Assembly: GCF_002591895.1 (NCBI RefSeq)
Contig: NZ_NISX01000001.1
Location: forward strand, 327,431-391,430
DNA from: Lacimicrobium alkaliphilum
Lineage (GTDB): Bacteria > Pseudomonadota > Gammaproteobacteria > Enterobacterales > Alteromonadaceae
Length of the DNA: 64,000 nucleotides
Reading direction: 5' to 3'
The notes below the pieces were generated by a model. That model did no database searches and was not told the DNA's origin. It saw nothing but the letters and a program-made list of their open reading frames with translations. Numbering within the stretch: the stretch's first letter is position 1; each line of letters opens with the position of its first letter. Below, in pieces: positions 35,301-44,642 of this stretch. The translations under genes were made by a program, and so were the position numbers.

Positions 35301-37190
35301 TTCCTGAGCCTGTTCCAGACTCATCTTGTTGCTGGCCGTATGCAACATGGAAAAATCCATAATCCAGTTCACACTGCCATCACTGGCCTTCACCTGATAG
35401 GGGCTTTCGTCAATCACCCGCAGACCAAAATGCTCCAGCATAGGAAGTACGGCTGACAGATGGATAGGTTGATTACGATGAAACAGCTTAAGTTTCACCG
35501 CTTCACTGCCTGCTGACTCTTCCTGTGGCCGGTAAAACAGCATATCCAGAGTATGGGTATCGGTCAGACTCTCAATTTTTTCAATATCCACCACAGTGGT
35601 AGTGGGCAGATTCTGTTCTTTATAGCTGCGCGTGAAGGCATTGAGATATTTTTCATCCAATTGTTTACCACTGGCCTCACCGTAGGTACTCCTCAATGCG
35701 CTACTGAGCTTATCTTCCCAACGCTTACTGAGTTCAATGATGTTCTTTTCTATTTCCTTCACATTTATTTCCACATTGTTATTTTTCACCCTGACGATGT
35801 AGTGAGTGCGGGCGTAGACAGATTCTGAAAAGTAAGTGGTGAACTCCACATCCTGATCGCTGTTAAAGGATTTCTGCAACAGCGCCTGGGTTTCTTTGCG
35901 TAACTGAGTGTTGTAGCGCTCTCTGGGTACAAACACCATGCAGGAATAAAAACGTCCGAACACATCACGGCGCATAAACAAACGGGAGATCCCCCGTTCC
36001 TGCATCTGGAAAATACCCAGCGCAATCTTGCCCAGTTCCGATTCATTGGCCTGAATCAGTTCGTCACGGGGGTAGGTCTCCAGAATGTTTAAAAATGCTT
36101 TATAAGCGTGAGAGGTCTTGTCGAAACCTGAGTTATCACACATACGGGCGATTTTGTCTTTCAGGACGGGGACTTCATAAGCACCGGCATTATAAAACGT
36201 GGAGGAGTACAAGCCGAGAAAACGGTGCTCGCCAACCACATTACCCTGCTTATCGAATTCCTTGATACCAATGTAATCCATATAAGCCGGGCGATGCACT
36301 CTGGACTTAGAATTGGTTTTAGTCAGAATCAAAGGATTGTCGCTCAATGTTTCCTGCTGCGCAGAGAGTGGCAGTTTGGAAAGCAGCCTTTCACGGTTAC
36401 TGACCGAGTTTTTCATCAGTCCCAGACTGGAGTCATTATCGGCAATCCAGCGGTGATCACCCTCAACCGCTTTGGCCTGGTAATGACGGTACCCCATCAG
36501 GGTGAAATTCTCGTTGCTGATCCAGCGCAGAAAAGCATGAGTCTGTTTCTGCGATTGCTCCCCTGCCGGACAGGGTTGTTTATCATAACCAGCGATAATA
36601 TCTTTAAGCTGCTTTTTCATCGGCATCCAGTCAGATACCGCAAGCTGTACTTCATCAAGCACTGAATGCAATTCGCTCTCAATTTCCTGCAAGGCTTTCT
36701 TGCTGGTCTGTCTGTCTACTTCAATAAGAAAAATAGTTTGCTTGCCATGCCCTTCCTGGTTTGTGTCCAGCAGGCTTTCAACCATATGGTTTTTATTGCG
36801 CTTTACTGCAATGGGGCTGTGTAATAACAGATGCGCCGTAATACTCAGACGGTTGATGGCCATGCGCACTGAGTCAACCAGAAACGGCATATCTTCGGTA
36901 ATCAGCTCGATAATAGTGTGTGAAGACTGCCAGCCATGCTTGGATATTTCAGGATTGAATACACGAATAAAAGGCTCGCTGTCATGGTAATCAGAAAACT
37001 CATTCCATAAGCTGAGACTGGCTCCGTAGAGATCACTGTCGACGCGATTTTCCAGATCGTCACGGGAAATATTACTGAATAAGATACTGGCAAACTGCTC
37101 AACCAGTTGCGCCTGCGTTTTATCCACTTTCTTGCGAATCAATGTATACACATTATCCAAAAGTACAGAGTGCTGGTTATCGACCGTCAT
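32364..37190 (-). CDS. gdhB: large NAD-dependent glutamate dehydrogenase (GDH-180 type)
   Basis: 1608 residues, the length of the L_180 class. It oxidises glutamate to 2-oxoglutarate and ammonia with NAD. Order: an N-terminal ACT-rich regulatory region (about 1-600), a central catalytic part with RGGKVARGGLRWSDRRED and VPVGAKGGFV (about 800-860), the NAD fold with FTCVGIGDMAGDVFGNGM and IGEGGNLGFTQLGR (about 970-1150), and a helical C-terminal part. No break is seen over 4.8 kb. Its place beside pyrD is common in Vibrio and Shewanella. It is transcribed alone, ending at a strong terminator. Confidence 0.96.
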   Translation of the reverse strand: MTVDNQHSVLLDNVYTLIRKKVDKTQAQLVEQFASILFSNISRDDLENRVDSDLYGASLSLWNEFSDYHDSEPFIRVFNPEISKHGWQSSHTIIELITEDMPFLVDSVRMAINRLSITAHLLLHSPIAVKRNKNHMVESLLDTNQEGHGKQTIFLIEVDRQTSKKALQEIESELHSVLDEVQLAVSDWMPMKKQLKDIIAGYDKQPCPAGEQSQKQTHAFLRWISNENFTLMGYRHYQAKAVEGDHRWIADNDSSLGLMKNSVSNRERLLSKLPLSAQQETLSDNPLILTKTNSKSRVHRPAYMDYIGIKEFDKQGNVVGEHRFLGLYSSTFYNAGAYEVPVLKDKIARMCDNSGFDKTSHAYKAFLNILETYPRDELIQANESELGKIALGIFQMQERGISRLFMRRDVFGRFYSCMVFVPRERYNTQLRKETQALLQKSFNSDQDVEFTTYFSESVYARTHYIVRVKNNNVEINVKEIEKNIIELSKRWEDKLSSALRSTYGEASGKQLDEKYLNAFTRSYKEQNLPTTTVVDIEKIESLTDTHTLDMLFYRPQEESAGSEAVKLKLFHRNQPIHLSAVLPMLEHFGLRVIDESPYQVKASDGSVNWIMDFSMLHTASNKMSLEQAQELFQDAFSKVWYNELEDDAFNRLVLGAGLPGRKVTVLRSYAKYMRQTGSSFSKNYIARTLDAYPAIATLLVNLFEQRFDPRIKRSEKKEEALLAKVKESLDNVSNLDDDRIIRRYLDMIMATLRTNFYQADEQGNDKSYISFKLLPELIPEMPLPLPKFEIFVYSPRVEGVHLRGGKVARGGLRWSDRREDFRTEVLGLVKAQQVKNTVIVPVGAKGGFVCKNLPVGEGRQAVFEEGKACYKIFIRSLLDITDNIVQGEVIHPKDVVRLDEDDPYLVVAADKGTATFSDIANGIAEEYDFWLGDAFASGGSVGYDHKGMGITARGAWESVKRHFLEMGVNCQTTDFTCVGIGDMAGDVFGNGMLLSKHIRLVAAFNHMHIFFDPDPDAASSYKERQRLFKDPSLNWADYDKSLISKGGGVFSRADKSIKLTPEMKKWLGTKQLSMTPSELIKTILQMQVDLIWNGGIGTYMKGSKETHAEVGDRANDDLRVNGNQVKAKIIGEGGNLGFTQLGRIEYCAAGGRMNTDFIDNVGGVDCSDNEVNIKILLNTLVQDGEMTLKQRNKLLYDMTDDVAQIVLQDCKRQAQSISIDELGGADRLKEQLRFIHGLEREGNLNRELEFIPSDDDLSERQASDKGLTRPEMSVLLAYGKMVLKEKLNIPELTDNPYHAKLLISAFPKPLQDRFSEQMTHHPLRGEIIATKLTNNMLNDMGLNFAFRLQEETGASISEVVNAYSVVKGIFGMESLWRDIEKLEDKITSDVLLSMLDDMRRTLRRASRWYLRHGNKAMAIDESVEFYHSTFVDLSKNLQHYLVDEEYKELENKALKLTKGGVPDSIAYKVGSLSNLFSCLDLAQIATNEQKPVSLVASLYYKLGNKLQLHWFLDQINRQSVSNHWQALARASYREELDWQQRAITSVLLKFEPDNKEAQAILDNWMEAHKVLLERWYHMMSEFKTSSTHEFAKFSVALRELMLLSLNCA

Positions 37191-37609
37191 TTTTCTACCT
37201 TGTTATGCAGACTTTGTAGGGCAAATTGTATACCAAACAACCTATTCCTTCGATTTACAAGCAAAAACAACGGGGTTTAGTGTTTCTGCCAGCCTGATAC
37301 AGGTCTGTGGAATCGGATATAGTTGGCGTTTTATCACTGCTAAGCTTCACGCCACATTTTTCAGTTTGCGCTTTACTCAGCAGCTAAAGAACTGAGTTCT
37401 CTAGATTTTAAACGTATTCTCGCTGATTACTGCTGCCTTTGAAAGGCCCTGAAGCAGGTTAAAATCAGTAACAAATATAGATATGCACAGAGCCAGGATA
37501 AAAATAACCTATTCCGGTGTGTAGGAGGATATGTAACTTTTCATAACTCTGTACAGAAGTCATCGCTATCCGTTGCTAAAAGCTCTAATTATGCAACGTT
37601 CAGCCTGGT
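37191..37609. other. non-coding gap upstream of gdhB
   Basis: About 420 bases between the gdhB start and the terminator of the RND gene. It should hold the gdhB promoter. No protein-like frame, RNA or repeat was recognised; only short imperfect inverted repeats (around 37420-37470) are seen. Confidence 0.5.
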
Positions 37610-37655
37610 CAGAAAAAACAAAAGTCCGGCTCAGGAATCTTTCCTGGCCGGACTT
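37610..37655 (-). terminator. rho-independent terminator of the RND/YCF48 transcript
   Basis: A long interrupted stem, AAGTCCGGC at 37622-37630 with GCCGGACTT at 37647-37655, encloses a second stem CAGGAA/TTCCTG. On the minus strand it is followed by a T-rich tract (bases 37610-37621). Confidence 0.9.
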
Positions 37656-37677
37656 CGGTGCATAAAAAATATGTGAA

Positions 37678-40014
37678 TTATTTTTGCACTTTCTTATCAC
37701 CGCTCTGTTTGTACCAGAATACAGATGCCAAAGCGGGCAATACCACGATGGCACCCAGCATATTCACAACAAACATAAAGGTCAGCAATATGCCCATATC
37801 CATCTGGAATTTAAGACTGGAGAATACCCAGGTACTTACACCAATGGCCAGAGTAATACCGGTAAACAGCACCGCACTGCCCCGCTCCTTCAGTGCGTCG
37901 AAATAAGCCTGGCGCACCGCCACACCATCTTTCAGTTTCTGGCTCATTGTCGACAGAATATAGATGCCGTAATCCACACCAATACCAACTCCCAGAGCAA
38001 TCACCGGCAAAGTAGATACTGTCAGGCCGATTTGCAGTTTAGTCATCAGTGCCTGTGCCAACACGGAGACCACGTACAAAGGGACCACCACTGACAAGGT
38101 TGCCCGCAAAGAGCGGAAACTGAGCAGGCACAACAGGATGACGGCACCAAATACATAGGCCATCATCGGGTCCTGCGCCGCCTTAACCGCCTCATTTGTG
38201 GCCGCCATTACCCCTACAGGACCTGATGCCAGCTTAAACTGCAGGTCCTCTTGCTGATATTGCTGCCGGTACTCTTTCACCGCATCTACAACTCTGCTGA
38301 TGGTTTCGGCTTTATGATCCTCCATAAACAAAATAACAGGCATTACCGAACAATCGCCGTTAAGCAAACCTGATGACGTATCCACCCGTGATATAGCCTG
38401 CACCATGGTTTGCTGGTTCCTTGGCAATACCCGCCATTTGGGATTGCCTTCGTTATAACCGGCATTAATCAATTTAGCCACTGAGGCCAGACTGACGGTA
38501 GATTGCACACCTGCAACATTTTCCATTTTCCATTGGAATTCATCAATATCGCTCATGATCTGATGTGAGGTACAAGCCGATGGGGTGGTTTCCACCAACA
38601 CCGACAAATAATCCACACTGATGGCGTATTTGTCGGTAATCAGGAAAGTGTCCTGATTATATCTCGAATCTTCGTGCAATGCCGGCGCACCGGGATGCAG
38701 GTCACCAATCTTCATCTGACTGGATTGATACCAGCCAAAAGCAAACAACAAGGCCACCGATACCAGAATCACTTTGGCCACTTTAGGACTTGAACATCTC
38801 GATATGCTTTCCCAGAAGTGATCAGAACGTTTTTCTTTATTCTCGAATTTAGCCTTATATTTGTCACCCAGACTGACGTAGGACATCAGTACCGGCAACA
38901 GGACAAGGTTAGTGAGGATTATCACAGCCACACCCAAACTGGCAGTAATGGCCAGTTCACGGATAATACCAATATCAATGACCAGTAACGTCATAAAGCC
39001 AACGGTATCTGACAGCAACGCTACCCCGCCAGGGATCAGCAAGGTGCGAAAGGCCATCTGTGCGCCGGTTTTTGCGGTTTGGCCCATTACCACCTGTTTA
39101 CCTACGGAATTGATCATCTGTACGCCATGGCTGACCCCAATGGCAAAGACTAAAAAGGGTACCAGTATTGACATGGGATCCAGGCCGAAGCCTAACAATG
39201 TCACCAGACCCATTTGCCAGACTACCGCGATAATAGAACAGGCCAGAGGTAATACAGTCAGCAATAGCGATTTACAGAAGAAGTACACCATCACTGCGGT
39301 GATAGCGATAGCAACGGCGAAGAACAGCAGAACATCTTTAGCACCGTCGGCAACATCCCCTACCATTTTGGCAAAGCCTATAATGTGGATGCTAATCTCA
39401 TCGTCTTCGTATTTACCACGCAGCTGGTCTTCAAGATCCTGAGCGAAGGCCAATGTATCTAACTGCTCACCGGTTTGTGGATCAAGTTCCAGCAACTGCG
39501 CGTTAACCATAGCGCACTGAAAGTCATCGGAGACCATTCTTCCGACAATACCTGCCTTGCTGATATTCTGAGAGACCAGCTCCAGTCCACGGGGATCAGA
39601 AGCTGAGAAATCAGCCGGTATTACCGGTCCTCCGGAAAAGCCTTCTTCGACGACTTCGGTAAAGCGGGTTGATGGGCTATACAGGGATTTAACCTGAGAA
39701 CGGTCTACGCCGGGTATAAAAAATAACTGATCGTGAACATTCTTGAGACGATTAAAAAAGGTTTCATTAAAGATATCTGAATCTCTGTCACACACCGACA
39801 CCAGAATACTATTTGCACCACCAAAGTTTTTCTGGTGCTTCATATAGTTTTTCATGTAGGTATGATTCAGAGGTATATTCTTGGTAAAAGCAGCATCCAG
39901 TCGCAGGTTGGTAGCTTGTACCGCCAGATAGCCGGTAAACAAGGCAAACAGTGCAATAACCCAGACTCTGTGCCTGAAGATAACTAACTCTAAAACATCT
40001 ATCAGCTTTGTCAT
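37678..40014 (-). CDS. RND superfamily (MMPL-type) transporter
   Basis: 778 residues with two repeats, each one membrane helix, a large periplasmic loop, then five to six helices. The membrane blocks lie at about 215-380 and 625-770, with the conserved GVGIGVDYGIYILS segment in the second block. This is the hydrophobe/MMPL-type layout (COG1033), associated with export of lipids or other hydrophobic molecules. It is 9 bases from the YCF48-like gene and part of the DUF1302/DUF1329 cluster. Substrate unknown. Confidence 0.9.
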   Translation of the reverse strand: MTKLIDVLELVIFRHRVWVIALFALFTGYLAVQATNLRLDAAFTKNIPLNHTYMKNYMKHQKNFGGANSILVSVCDRDSDIFNETFFNRLKNVHDQLFFIPGVDRSQVKSLYSPSTRFTEVVEEGFSGGPVIPADFSASDPRGLELVSQNISKAGIVGRMVSDDFQCAMVNAQLLELDPQTGEQLDTLAFAQDLEDQLRGKYEDDEISIHIIGFAKMVGDVADGAKDVLLFFAVAIAITAVMVYFFCKSLLLTVLPLACSIIAVVWQMGLVTLLGFGLDPMSILVPFLVFAIGVSHGVQMINSVGKQVVMGQTAKTGAQMAFRTLLIPGGVALLSDTVGFMTLLVIDIGIIRELAITASLGVAVIILTNLVLLPVLMSYVSLGDKYKAKFENKEKRSDHFWESISRCSSPKVAKVILVSVALLFAFGWYQSSQMKIGDLHPGAPALHEDSRYNQDTFLITDKYAISVDYLSVLVETTPSACTSHQIMSDIDEFQWKMENVAGVQSTVSLASVAKLINAGYNEGNPKWRVLPRNQQTMVQAISRVDTSSGLLNGDCSVMPVILFMEDHKAETISRVVDAVKEYRQQYQQEDLQFKLASGPVGVMAATNEAVKAAQDPMMAYVFGAVILLCLLSFRSLRATLSVVVPLYVVSVLAQALMTKLQIGLTVSTLPVIALGVGIGVDYGIYILSTMSQKLKDGVAVRQAYFDALKERGSAVLFTGITLAIGVSTWVFSSLKFQMDMGILLTFMFVVNMLGAIVVLPALASVFWYKQSGDKKVQK

Positions 40015-40023
40015 AATTGCACT

Positions 40024-41016
40024 CTACTTCGTCAGTTCCTGAATTCCGGCTTCTGATACAACCAGGATTTTATTATTAAAAAATACCGCGTTGACCAGAG
40101 CTTCCTCGTCATCTGTCTGTTCCACCCTCAGGGAATCTTCGAGCCACAAATAATAGCCTTTATTGGCAACAACAAGTGGCGGCTTACCTTCAATGTTAAC
40201 AATAGAATTTAACGTGGAACTGATTCCGGTCTCAATTTCCAGCCATTGCTCATCACTGTATTCAAAGAGGTTTCCCCGTAAGCCGGCAGCGAAAATACGG
40301 CCGTCTGTGGTTTGCTGAATATCAAAAAAGGAGCCGTAGTAATCCACATCCATACGTTGCCAGTTTCGCCCCTGGTCTTCGCTGATAGCCAGGGTTCCTG
40401 CCTCTCCCGCCAGCAATAGTTTGTCGCCTGCCACAGAGACACGATTAAGATGAGGAAGAATGGCCTCCATTTCGCTTTCATAAAACGCCATGTTTTCTTC
40501 TTTCAGAGACTCGAGATATTCCACATCCATCTCGTTGAGTAATGAAATATGTGCCTCTTTGTTCCAGCTCTGTCCGCCATTCTCAGTCCGATAAAAAAGA
40601 CCGTAGGCGCCAATAGCAATACCGTGCTGATCATCGAAGAAAAGAACGTCCAATAACGGCTTTTGTAACTCCGGATTAAAATTCTGAACTTGCCAGCTTT
40701 CACCGCCATCACCGCTATAGAGAATCACCGCGTCATGGCCGGCGGCCCAGATATGCTTATCACGGGCATAAACCGCGGTAAGCACGGCATTGACCGGCAC
40801 CTCTTGCTGCTCCCAACTCTGGCCATCAGCGGATGTCAGAATATGTCCACGTTCCCCGACAGCAATCAGTTGTTGTTTCTGCCCAATCTGACTGATGTCC
40901 AGTAACAGTGATTTATCAGCTAAAGGTGCCTGAAACGCTTCCTGGGGCCTGACATCAGAGATGGACGAGCTACTGAAAATTAATGCTGAAAAGAGAGGAA
41001 TAAGTTTTTTTTTCAT
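40024..41016 (-). CDS. YCF48/BNR-repeat exported beta-propeller protein
   Basis: 330 residues with a short signal peptide (about residues 4-20). Repeats of the form G-x-x-G-x-I/L-x-x-S-x-D-x-G-x-x-W are visible (GERGHILTSADGQSWEQQ, AGHDAVILYSGDGGESWQ, GAYGLFYRTENGGQSWNK, AGEAGTLAISEDQGRNWQ), as in photosystem II assembly factor YCF48 and sialidase-like propellers. It is likely periplasmic. In many marine and soil proteobacteria such a protein accompanies MMPL transporters and DUF1302/DUF1329 genes, so a scaffold role in the export complex is plausible. No link to photosynthesis is implied. Confidence 0.88.
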   Translation of the reverse strand: MKKKLIPLFSALIFSSSSISDVRPQEAFQAPLADKSLLLDISQIGQKQQLIAVGERGHILTSADGQSWEQQEVPVNAVLTAVYARDKHIWAAGHDAVILYSGDGGESWQVQNFNPELQKPLLDVLFFDDQHGIAIGAYGLFYRTENGGQSWNKEAHISLLNEMDVEYLESLKEENMAFYESEMEAILPHLNRVSVAGDKLLLAGEAGTLAISEDQGRNWQRMDVDYYGSFFDIQQTTDGRIFAAGLRGNLFEYSDEQWLEIETGISSTLNSIVNIEGKPPLVVANKGYYLWLEDSLRVEQTDDEEALVNAVFFNNKILVVSEAGIQELTK

Positions 41017-41040
41017 AGATTTTCACACTGTTGAGAAACC

Positions 41041-41116
41041 AAACACTAAAACTCCGGGAGTGTTTCAGGACAGCTTCAGCTGGCCCTCGAGGCGAGGTGA
41101 GTCTCAAGGATGAGAC
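41041..41116. other. cluster of short inverted repeats
   Basis: AAACACT/AGTGTTT (41041-41065) enclosing ACTCC/GGAGT, a small CAGCT/AGCTG dyad (about 41071-41082) and GTCTCA/TGAGAC (41101-41116) follow one another within 80 bases, next to a terminator. They may be part of the 3' end of the DUF1329 transcript or a dispersed palindromic element. Confidence 0.4.
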
Positions 41117-41120
41117 GAAC

Positions 41121-41146
41121 AAAAACGGTTGGCAATGCCAACCGTT
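41121..41146 (-). terminator. terminator inside the DUF1302 to RND cluster
   Basis: A perfect 10-bp stem (AACGGTTGGC, loop AAT, GCCAACCGTT, 41124-41146) is followed on the minus strand by TTTTT and more Ts nearby. It lies between DUF1329 and the YCF48-like gene and would reduce transcription of the last two genes. Confidence 0.8.
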
Positions 41147-41181
41147 ATCTACCATTCCCACTCAGAGATTGGTAACGCCAG

Positions 41182-42546
41182 TTATCTTATACCTGAGCGG
41201 CGTAATGCCTGAGGTGTAAAATCTCTGTCACTCGGCTTGATAGTGAAATCATACATACTTGTTTCATTATCCAGACCCAACGCCAGATAGCGACGAGAGT
41301 TCAAATCATGATACACATCCAGTGTAGACCATAGCGCAGGGACTTCGTAATAGTTCACTGCATAGGCCATAGCCACACGATACAACTCATTACGGTTGTC
41401 ATACATGTCGGCCACCAGGATCTGCCAGCTGTCCTCATCAATATAGAACACCCGCTTCTGGTAGATATGACGATACTCATCTTTAAGGTTGGCTTCTACT
41501 ACCCACACCCGGTGTTTCTCATAGCGTGTCAGATCCGGATTGATATGCCCGGGTTTGAGGATGTCGCTGTAGGTAACGTCATCACCGTGCAGTTCGTAGT
41601 TGTTATACGGAACGTACAACTCCTGTTTACCTTTAAGGGTCCAGTTGTAACGATCCGGCGCACCATTAAACATATCGAAGTCATCGGTCGTTCGCAGACC
41701 GTCCGCTGCCGTACCCGGCGCGTCATAGGCTATATTTGGCGCTTTACGTACGCGACGCTGACCGGTGTTATAAGTCCAGGCCTGGCGAGGTTCGCGCACC
41801 TGATCCATGGTTTCATGCACTAGCAATGCTGTACCTGCCAGTCGCGCCGGCTCAGTAATACTCTGCTTAAACTTCATCAGTACATTTTCTTCTACCAGTT
41901 TTTCCGGTGTCACACCCTGTTCTGAATATTTAATCATCAATATATCGTCAAAGCCGATGATATTGTAATCACCCGATGCAGTAGGAGCTGCCTGACCACC
42001 GTATCGTTGTATCGCCTCTCCGCGGTAACGAAGAATATGGTTCCATATTGCTTCTACACCATTTTGTGGGATAGGAAACGGAATGCCCATTGCGGCATTT
42101 TTGACCCCATTACCGCCTTGCACCAACTCCGCTCGTATGGCATTTTCTTTGGTCGCTTCATACACAAATTCCGGCGCGGAGGCACTTCTGCGTGTCTTGT
42201 ACACAGGAATTCTGAAGCTATCCGGGTAGGTTTCAAACAGCTTCTTCTGCCCTTCTGAGAGCAACGCTGCATGCTCTGCCATATTTGATGCCGTAATCTC
42301 AAACAACACCTCATCACCGGGATAAGGGTCCGGATGATGGTCACCTACTTCATAACCAGCTGGTGGTTCAGTAATTCCACCATCCCAGGCTGGTATACTG
42401 CCGTCTGCATTGGCCGATTTATTGCCACCAAGAGGGGTGAGTTCTGTGCCTAATTTTGCCGCTTCTGCTTCTGACACTTTAGCCTGAGCCAATGAGGTAC
42501 TGAGAACCAGACTCAATGCCGTTGCGACTAGGGTTAATTTTTTCAT
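41182..42546 (-). CDS. DUF1329 family exported lipid-binding-like protein
   Basis: 454 residues with a signal peptide (residues 1-22, ending AQA). The mature protein starts KVSEAEAAKLGTELTPLGG, a DUF1329 signature, and contains FDILMIK-like and TYNTGQRRVRKAPNIAYD segments typical of the family, which is thought to resemble LolB/outer-membrane lipoprotein-sorting folds. DUF1329 proteins are almost always encoded beside a DUF1302 porin-like protein and work with it in ways not yet well defined. The gene is 13 bases after the DUF1302 gene. Confidence 0.9.
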   Translation of the reverse strand: MKKLTLVATALSLVLSTSLAQAKVSEAEAAKLGTELTPLGGNKSANADGSIPAWDGGITEPPAGYEVGDHHPDPYPGDEVLFEITASNMAEHAALLSEGQKKLFETYPDSFRIPVYKTRRSASAPEFVYEATKENAIRAELVQGGNGVKNAAMGIPFPIPQNGVEAIWNHILRYRGEAIQRYGGQAAPTASGDYNIIGFDDILMIKYSEQGVTPEKLVEENVLMKFKQSITEPARLAGTALLVHETMDQVREPRQAWTYNTGQRRVRKAPNIAYDAPGTAADGLRTTDDFDMFNGAPDRYNWTLKGKQELYVPYNNYELHGDDVTYSDILKPGHINPDLTRYEKHRVWVVEANLKDEYRHIYQKRVFYIDEDSWQILVADMYDNRNELYRVAMAYAVNYYEVPALWSTLDVYHDLNSRRYLALGLDNETSMYDFTIKPSDRDFTPQALRRSGIR

Positions 42547-42559
42547 CTGCTACTACTCC

Positions 42560-44623
42560 CTAGATTGAATATTTGATGTTAAAGGATACGAAGTCCCGAT
42601 CAGACAGCGCATTAGTCGTACCCACGCCACCCCAAAAGGAATTCAGCGAGAAACTGGCAGACCACTTACTCAGGTAGTCAAAATCCAACGAAATACTGGA
42701 TGACTTTCTGTCTTCAATAAACAGAAATAATGGGTCCGGTGTGATACCGTCAACGTCATGAGCGAAGGTGGCTCTTACGGACATATTGATACCGGAAAAA
42801 ACATTGTTGTAATCCGCTTTAGCCAGTAACCGGTAGCCCCAAGCATCATCGGTAGGGAAAGGATTTGTTTCAGGGCCGTTAGAAATACCGACATGTAAGC
42901 CTTCCTTACCCGGAATCGGGCCACTTCTGGAGGTTCCGGGACCATTGAGTCTGATCAGTTCCGGATCCGGCATATCGTGAACATTTACATAGCCAACTTC
43001 GCCAAGCAACACCAGATTGTCGGTTCCTAATACCGGACCAAACAGATGAGAAGCCGTTAACTGAAGTTGTGTGGTATCAGAAAAAACCGCACCCGGGGCG
43101 GTTTCACCGGGCCCCACCGTATAGCCGAGATAATCATTAAGCTGAGAAATACCCGCAAGATCCGGTCTCAGACCAGCATTTGCAAGCTGCTGAGGCATAC
43201 CAGCATACAACAGTTCAACATCATCTATCTGTAATGGTTCATCCTGTCGGTAGGCCACTTCACCAGCCAGAGCCGTTTCGCCTACCTGAGTATTAAAGCT
43301 TACACCATAGAGTTTGATATCTTCCGGATACATAAACTCGGCCTTGGTGAACGCGCCGAGGTTAGTAATATTGTCTTTGGTGATTTGGTTAGCCGCAAGA
43401 TAAGCTAAATCAGCCCCGATACCAGCCTGAGTAAAGTCTGAAGCTATGCCGGATATCAGAGGTCGTTGGCTATGATAATTAATATGGTAGAAACCAAACT
43501 CTGTATCATTCAGCGCTTCTGCATAATAGGACAATTTGATACCGTACTGGCCCTGGTCGTCCGCATCGTTATGTGCTTCATCACTGTAGCCACGCACTGC
43601 AACTTTCGTGGGGAATGCCAGATAAGCCTGAGAAATCATGCTGGCATCGGCACCGGCACGCAGGCCATCGCCAAGACCATTAAGGCTCATCATCAGGAAA
43701 TCCAGATCGATATCGGGGTTACCGGTAAAACCTAGCTGAACATTCGCGGCCTGGCCCCCTTCACCGGCAAAATCATTGGTGGCAAAGTAGCTGCCCGCCT
43801 GCGGCAAACGGCTTTTTTCCCATTCATACTGGTAGTACATGGAAAGACCCAGATTATTGGTCAGCCCAAACTGTGCGAATACCATACCTACAGGGATAAA
43901 CACTTCTTTTAATTCTGCACCAGGTGCCTGAGAACGACTCACATCTACCGGGTTAATCGTATTGATTCCGTGCTGTATAAAGGTACTCTCACCCCAGCTC
44001 ACTACCTGATTACCAACACGCAAAGATACCGGCACATCGCCCATATAGAAATCATAATAGAAAAACGCATCCAGCAGACGAACATCACGACAGAGTTCGT
44101 CTTTGGCTTCAGGATCACTACAGGGATCGTAAGGCTGATCAAACCCCGCCTGGGCTGAAACAGGATTTCTCCAGGCGCGATCACCTTCCATCAATTCGAA
44201 ATCATAGAAATACATGGCCCGTGCAAAGAACCCCATATCCTTATAGGTAATATTCAGGTCATGACTGCCTTTGAACTGTGTAGAAAATGCTTCCCAGGGA
44301 TCAAAGTTGAGGTTACCGTTATCACCATTGGTGGAGTATGAGCCATCGGCTTGTGCCCAGATATCGGCTGACGAGTACACTACATTTGTAGTGCCATTGT
44401 AGCCAGTCCAGTCAAACTTAGGATGGTTACTGTTACCAATCAGACTGAAATCCCGCTCTTCAATACGGTAACTTGTACCTAAAGAAAAGTTAGAATCTAA
44501 CGTAATAGACACATCACCAACATCCCAGCTTGCTGCTGTTGCAGGAGTCAGAGCCCCCCCAAGAAGTGCAGCGATGCCAATAGCTATCGGTGTTTTACAA
44601 AATATGCGCGGCCTGTTGTTCAT
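42560..44623 (-). CDS. DUF1302 family outer-membrane beta-barrel protein
   Basis: 687 residues with a signal peptide (about residues 10-30, ending ATAASW). Alternating polar/hydrophobic strands run through the protein and the C-terminus ends in a beta strand (SFNIKYSI) of outer-membrane type. DUF1302 signatures include SLGTSYRIEERDFSLIGN and LRVGNQVVSWGESTFIQHGIN. Members have been linked to transport of hydrophobic compounds. It is the first gene of the cluster. The minus-strand Shine-Dalgarno GGGGAG lies about 12 bases upstream of the ATG, and a hairpin is present in the leader. Confidence 0.92.
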   Translation of the reverse strand: MNNRPRIFCKTPIAIGIAALLGGALTPATAASWDVGDVSITLDSNFSLGTSYRIEERDFSLIGNSNHPKFDWTGYNGTTNVVYSSADIWAQADGSYSTNGDNGNLNFDPWEAFSTQFKGSHDLNITYKDMGFFARAMYFYDFELMEGDRAWRNPVSAQAGFDQPYDPCSDPEAKDELCRDVRLLDAFFYYDFYMGDVPVSLRVGNQVVSWGESTFIQHGINTINPVDVSRSQAPGAELKEVFIPVGMVFAQFGLTNNLGLSMYYQYEWEKSRLPQAGSYFATNDFAGEGGQAANVQLGFTGNPDIDLDFLMMSLNGLGDGLRAGADASMISQAYLAFPTKVAVRGYSDEAHNDADDQGQYGIKLSYYAEALNDTEFGFYHINYHSQRPLISGIASDFTQAGIGADLAYLAANQITKDNITNLGAFTKAEFMYPEDIKLYGVSFNTQVGETALAGEVAYRQDEPLQIDDVELLYAGMPQQLANAGLRPDLAGISQLNDYLGYTVGPGETAPGAVFSDTTQLQLTASHLFGPVLGTDNLVLLGEVGYVNVHDMPDPELIRLNGPGTSRSGPIPGKEGLHVGISNGPETNPFPTDDAWGYRLLAKADYNNVFSGINMSVRATFAHDVDGITPDPLFLFIEDRKSSSISLDFDYLSKWSASFSLNSFWGGVGTTNALSDRDFVSFNIKYSI

Positions 44624-44642
44624 TTTTTTATTCTCCCCTGAA

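Noticed and set aside
38912-39442. 176-codon open frame on the plus strand
   Set aside because: Antisense to the RND transporter; composition (Ile/Thr/Ser runs) is that of reversed membrane helices.
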